64,000 bases of DNA from Strongylocentrotus purpuratus. Lineage: Eukaryota > Echinodermata > Echinoidea > Camarodonta > Strongylocentrotidae. Shown here piece after piece: positions 62,901 through 64,000 of the stretch. The translations under genes were made by a program, and so were the position numbers. The stretch's first letter is position 1. Each line of letters starts with the position of its first letter. Under the pieces are notes generated by a model. That model was not told the DNA's origin. It searched no databases and worked only from the letters and a program-made list of their open reading frames with translations. The DNA lies in assembly GCF_000002235.5 (NCBI RefSeq), contig NW_022145611.1, positions 9,368,242-9,432,241 of the forward strand. Direction: 5' to 3'.

Positions 62901-64000
62901 GGATCCTGACCCCCATATCCCTTTGAAAGGGGGGTAGTGGCAAATATTGTAAAAATTTGAATTATCACAACTTTCGGGCCGAAATTGTAAGGGCCGGGGT
63001 GGTTCAGCATTTTGGAGGAAAATATTATTTTTTTTAATTGGCTAGTTTCCCCATAATGAATGTACATACATCCATTAGATGGATCCTGACCCCCATATCC
63101 CTTTGAAAGGGGCGTAGTGGCAAATATTGAAAAATTTGAGTTATCACAACTTTCGGGCCGAAATGTTAAGGGCCGGGGTGGTTCAGCATTTTGGAGGAAA
63201 ATATTTTTTTTTTTAATTGGCTAGTTTCCCCACAATGAATGTACATACATGCCATTAGATGGATCCTGACCCCCATATCCCTTTGAAAGGGGGGTAGTGG
63301 CAAATATTGTAAAATTTTGAATTATCACAACTTTCGGGCCGAAATTGTAAGGGCCGGGGTGGTTCAGCATTTTGGAGGAAAATTATTTTTTTTAATTGGC
63401 TAGTTTCCCCACAATGAATGTACATACATGCCATTAGATGGATCCTGACCCCCACATCCCTTGAAAGGGGCGTAGTGGCAAATATTGAAAAATTTGAGTT
63501 ATCACAACTTTCGGGCCGAAATGTTAAGGGCCGGGGTGGTTCAGCATTTTGGAGGAAAATATTATTTTTTTTTTAATTGGCTAGTTTCCCCATAATGAAT
63601 GTACATACATGCCATTAGATGGATCCTGACCCCCATATCCCTTTGAAAGGGGCGTAGTGGCAAATATTGAAAAATTTGAGTTATCACAACTTTCGGGCCG
63701 AAATGTTAAGGGCCGGGGTGGTTCAGCATTTTGGAGGAAAATATTATTTTTTTTTAATTGGCTAGTTTCCCCACAATGAATGTATATACATGCCATTAGA
63801 TGGATCCTGACCCCCATATCCCTTTGAAAGGGGCGTAGTGGCAAATATTGTAAAAATTTGAATTATCACAACTTTCGGGCCGAAATTGTAAGGGCCGGGG
63901 TGGTTCAGCATTTTGGAGGAAAATATATATTTTTTTTTAATTGGCTAGTTTCCCCATAATGAATGTACATACATCCGATGAGATGGATCCTGACCCCATA
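42000..64000 (+). repeat. Loose 4-5-monomer higher-order pattern (about 0.7-0.9 kb) in subfamily II
   Basis: A unit with ATGTATATACATGCC, a GGGGG(G)TAG box and GTAAAAATTTGAATT recurs, for example near 45480, 46380, 47100, and near 52660 and 53560, at spacings of about 720 or 900 bp. Between these come, in order, units with CCGATGAG and ACCCTATATCC, units with GAGTTATCAC and ATGGTAAGG, and units with CACATCCCTTGAAAAGG and ATGTTAAGG. The order is kept but single units drop out, so the period is not strict. Confidence 0.6.

Larger units (their letters stand above)
30846..64000 (+). repeat. Satellite array, subfamily II, about 184 monomers of about 180 bp
   Basis: The same monomer plan and orientation as on the left of the gap, but with different fixed bases: AATTGGCTAG replaces AATAGGCTAG, many units have CCCATAATGAATG and ACATCCGATGAGATGG or ACATCCATTAG, most have GTAGTGGCAAATATTG followed by AAAAATTTGAGTTATCAC, and GGGGGGTAG often replaces GGGGCGTAG. 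The unit is mostly 178-182 bp with frequent single-base indels. The array runs off the end of the window. Confidence 0.96.

Noticed and set aside
5117-63844. Dozens of minus-strand open frames of 60-206 codons with near-identical peptides (for example starting MPLRPFQRDMG)
   Set aside because: They are translations of the satellite monomer. 182 is not a multiple of three, so the same peptides cycle through the frames, and long ones occur only where units have lost or gained bases. No promoter, domain or constraint was seen.
5102-64000. CRISPR array
   Set aside because: Periodic, but the whole 182-bp unit is repeated with no unique spacers, in a eukaryotic setting.
5102-64000. CENP-B box in the monomer
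   Set aside because: The TTCGGGCCGAA region was compared with the NTTCGNNNNANNCGGGN pattern on both strands; the required A and CGGG are not in place.
5102-64000. rRNA, 5S, tRNA or histone tandem genes
   Set aside because: No RNA gene box sequences or histone frames were recognised in the unit; its AT blocks and T tracts do not resemble these clusters.
1-64000. Retrovirus-like, LTR or other virus-derived elements
   Set aside because: No long terminal repeats or recognisable polymerase, integrase or capsid segments were seen on either strand.

Overview
The window looks like nuclear DNA from an invertebrate animal, most likely a marine deuterostome such as an echinoderm. The reasons are spliced exons with GT/AG introns, AT-rich introns, and a 'GCCTCCGCC...GGCGGAGGC' repeat with runs of 'GTCCGTCCGTAC' of a kind I associate with echinoderm, hemichordate and amphioxus genomes. 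The species call is inference. Nothing bacterial or organellar was seen.

Left 3.5 kb: the only host gene. Four exons on the + strand (549-627, 956-1168, 2180-2306, 3161 to about 3387) join with matching phases and give about 215 residues of a prolyl-oligopeptidase (peptidase S9A) beta-propeller. The match is closest to oligopeptidase B and its animal relative PREPL. The upstream end and the whole catalytic alpha/beta-hydrolase part are not in the window. The introns hold a short perfect inverted repeat, a diverged tandem duplication and simple repeats.

3894-5101: a non-autonomous DNA-transposon-like element. A 12-bp sequence near its left end recurs inverted near its right end. Its body is about 7 copies of a 157-bp tandem repeat, most of which carry a perfect AGGTCA-A-AGGTCA (DR1) nuclear-receptor-type motif.

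5102-64000: one very large head-to-tail satellite array with a monomer of about 182 bp, always in the same orientation, broken only by a 500-N assembly gap (30346-30845). Left of the gap (about 139 units) the array is subfamily I. Its first part is clearly a 364-bp A/B dimer with larger repeated blocks, including one of 1,822 bp (ten units). From about 21.7 kb to the gap the units carry many single-base indels, as in poorly polished long-read consensus. Right of the gap (about 184 units of about 180 bp) the array is subfamily II, with different diagnostic bases and a looser 4-5-unit higher-order pattern of about 0.7-0.9 kb. The monomer length, homogeneity and higher-order structure fit a centromeric or other heterochromatic satellite.

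No protein-coding gene is supported in the array: the many minus-strand open frames come from the monomer's low stop content. The main open questions are whether the S9A gene really runs into the array or is misjoined to it, and what the satellite does.
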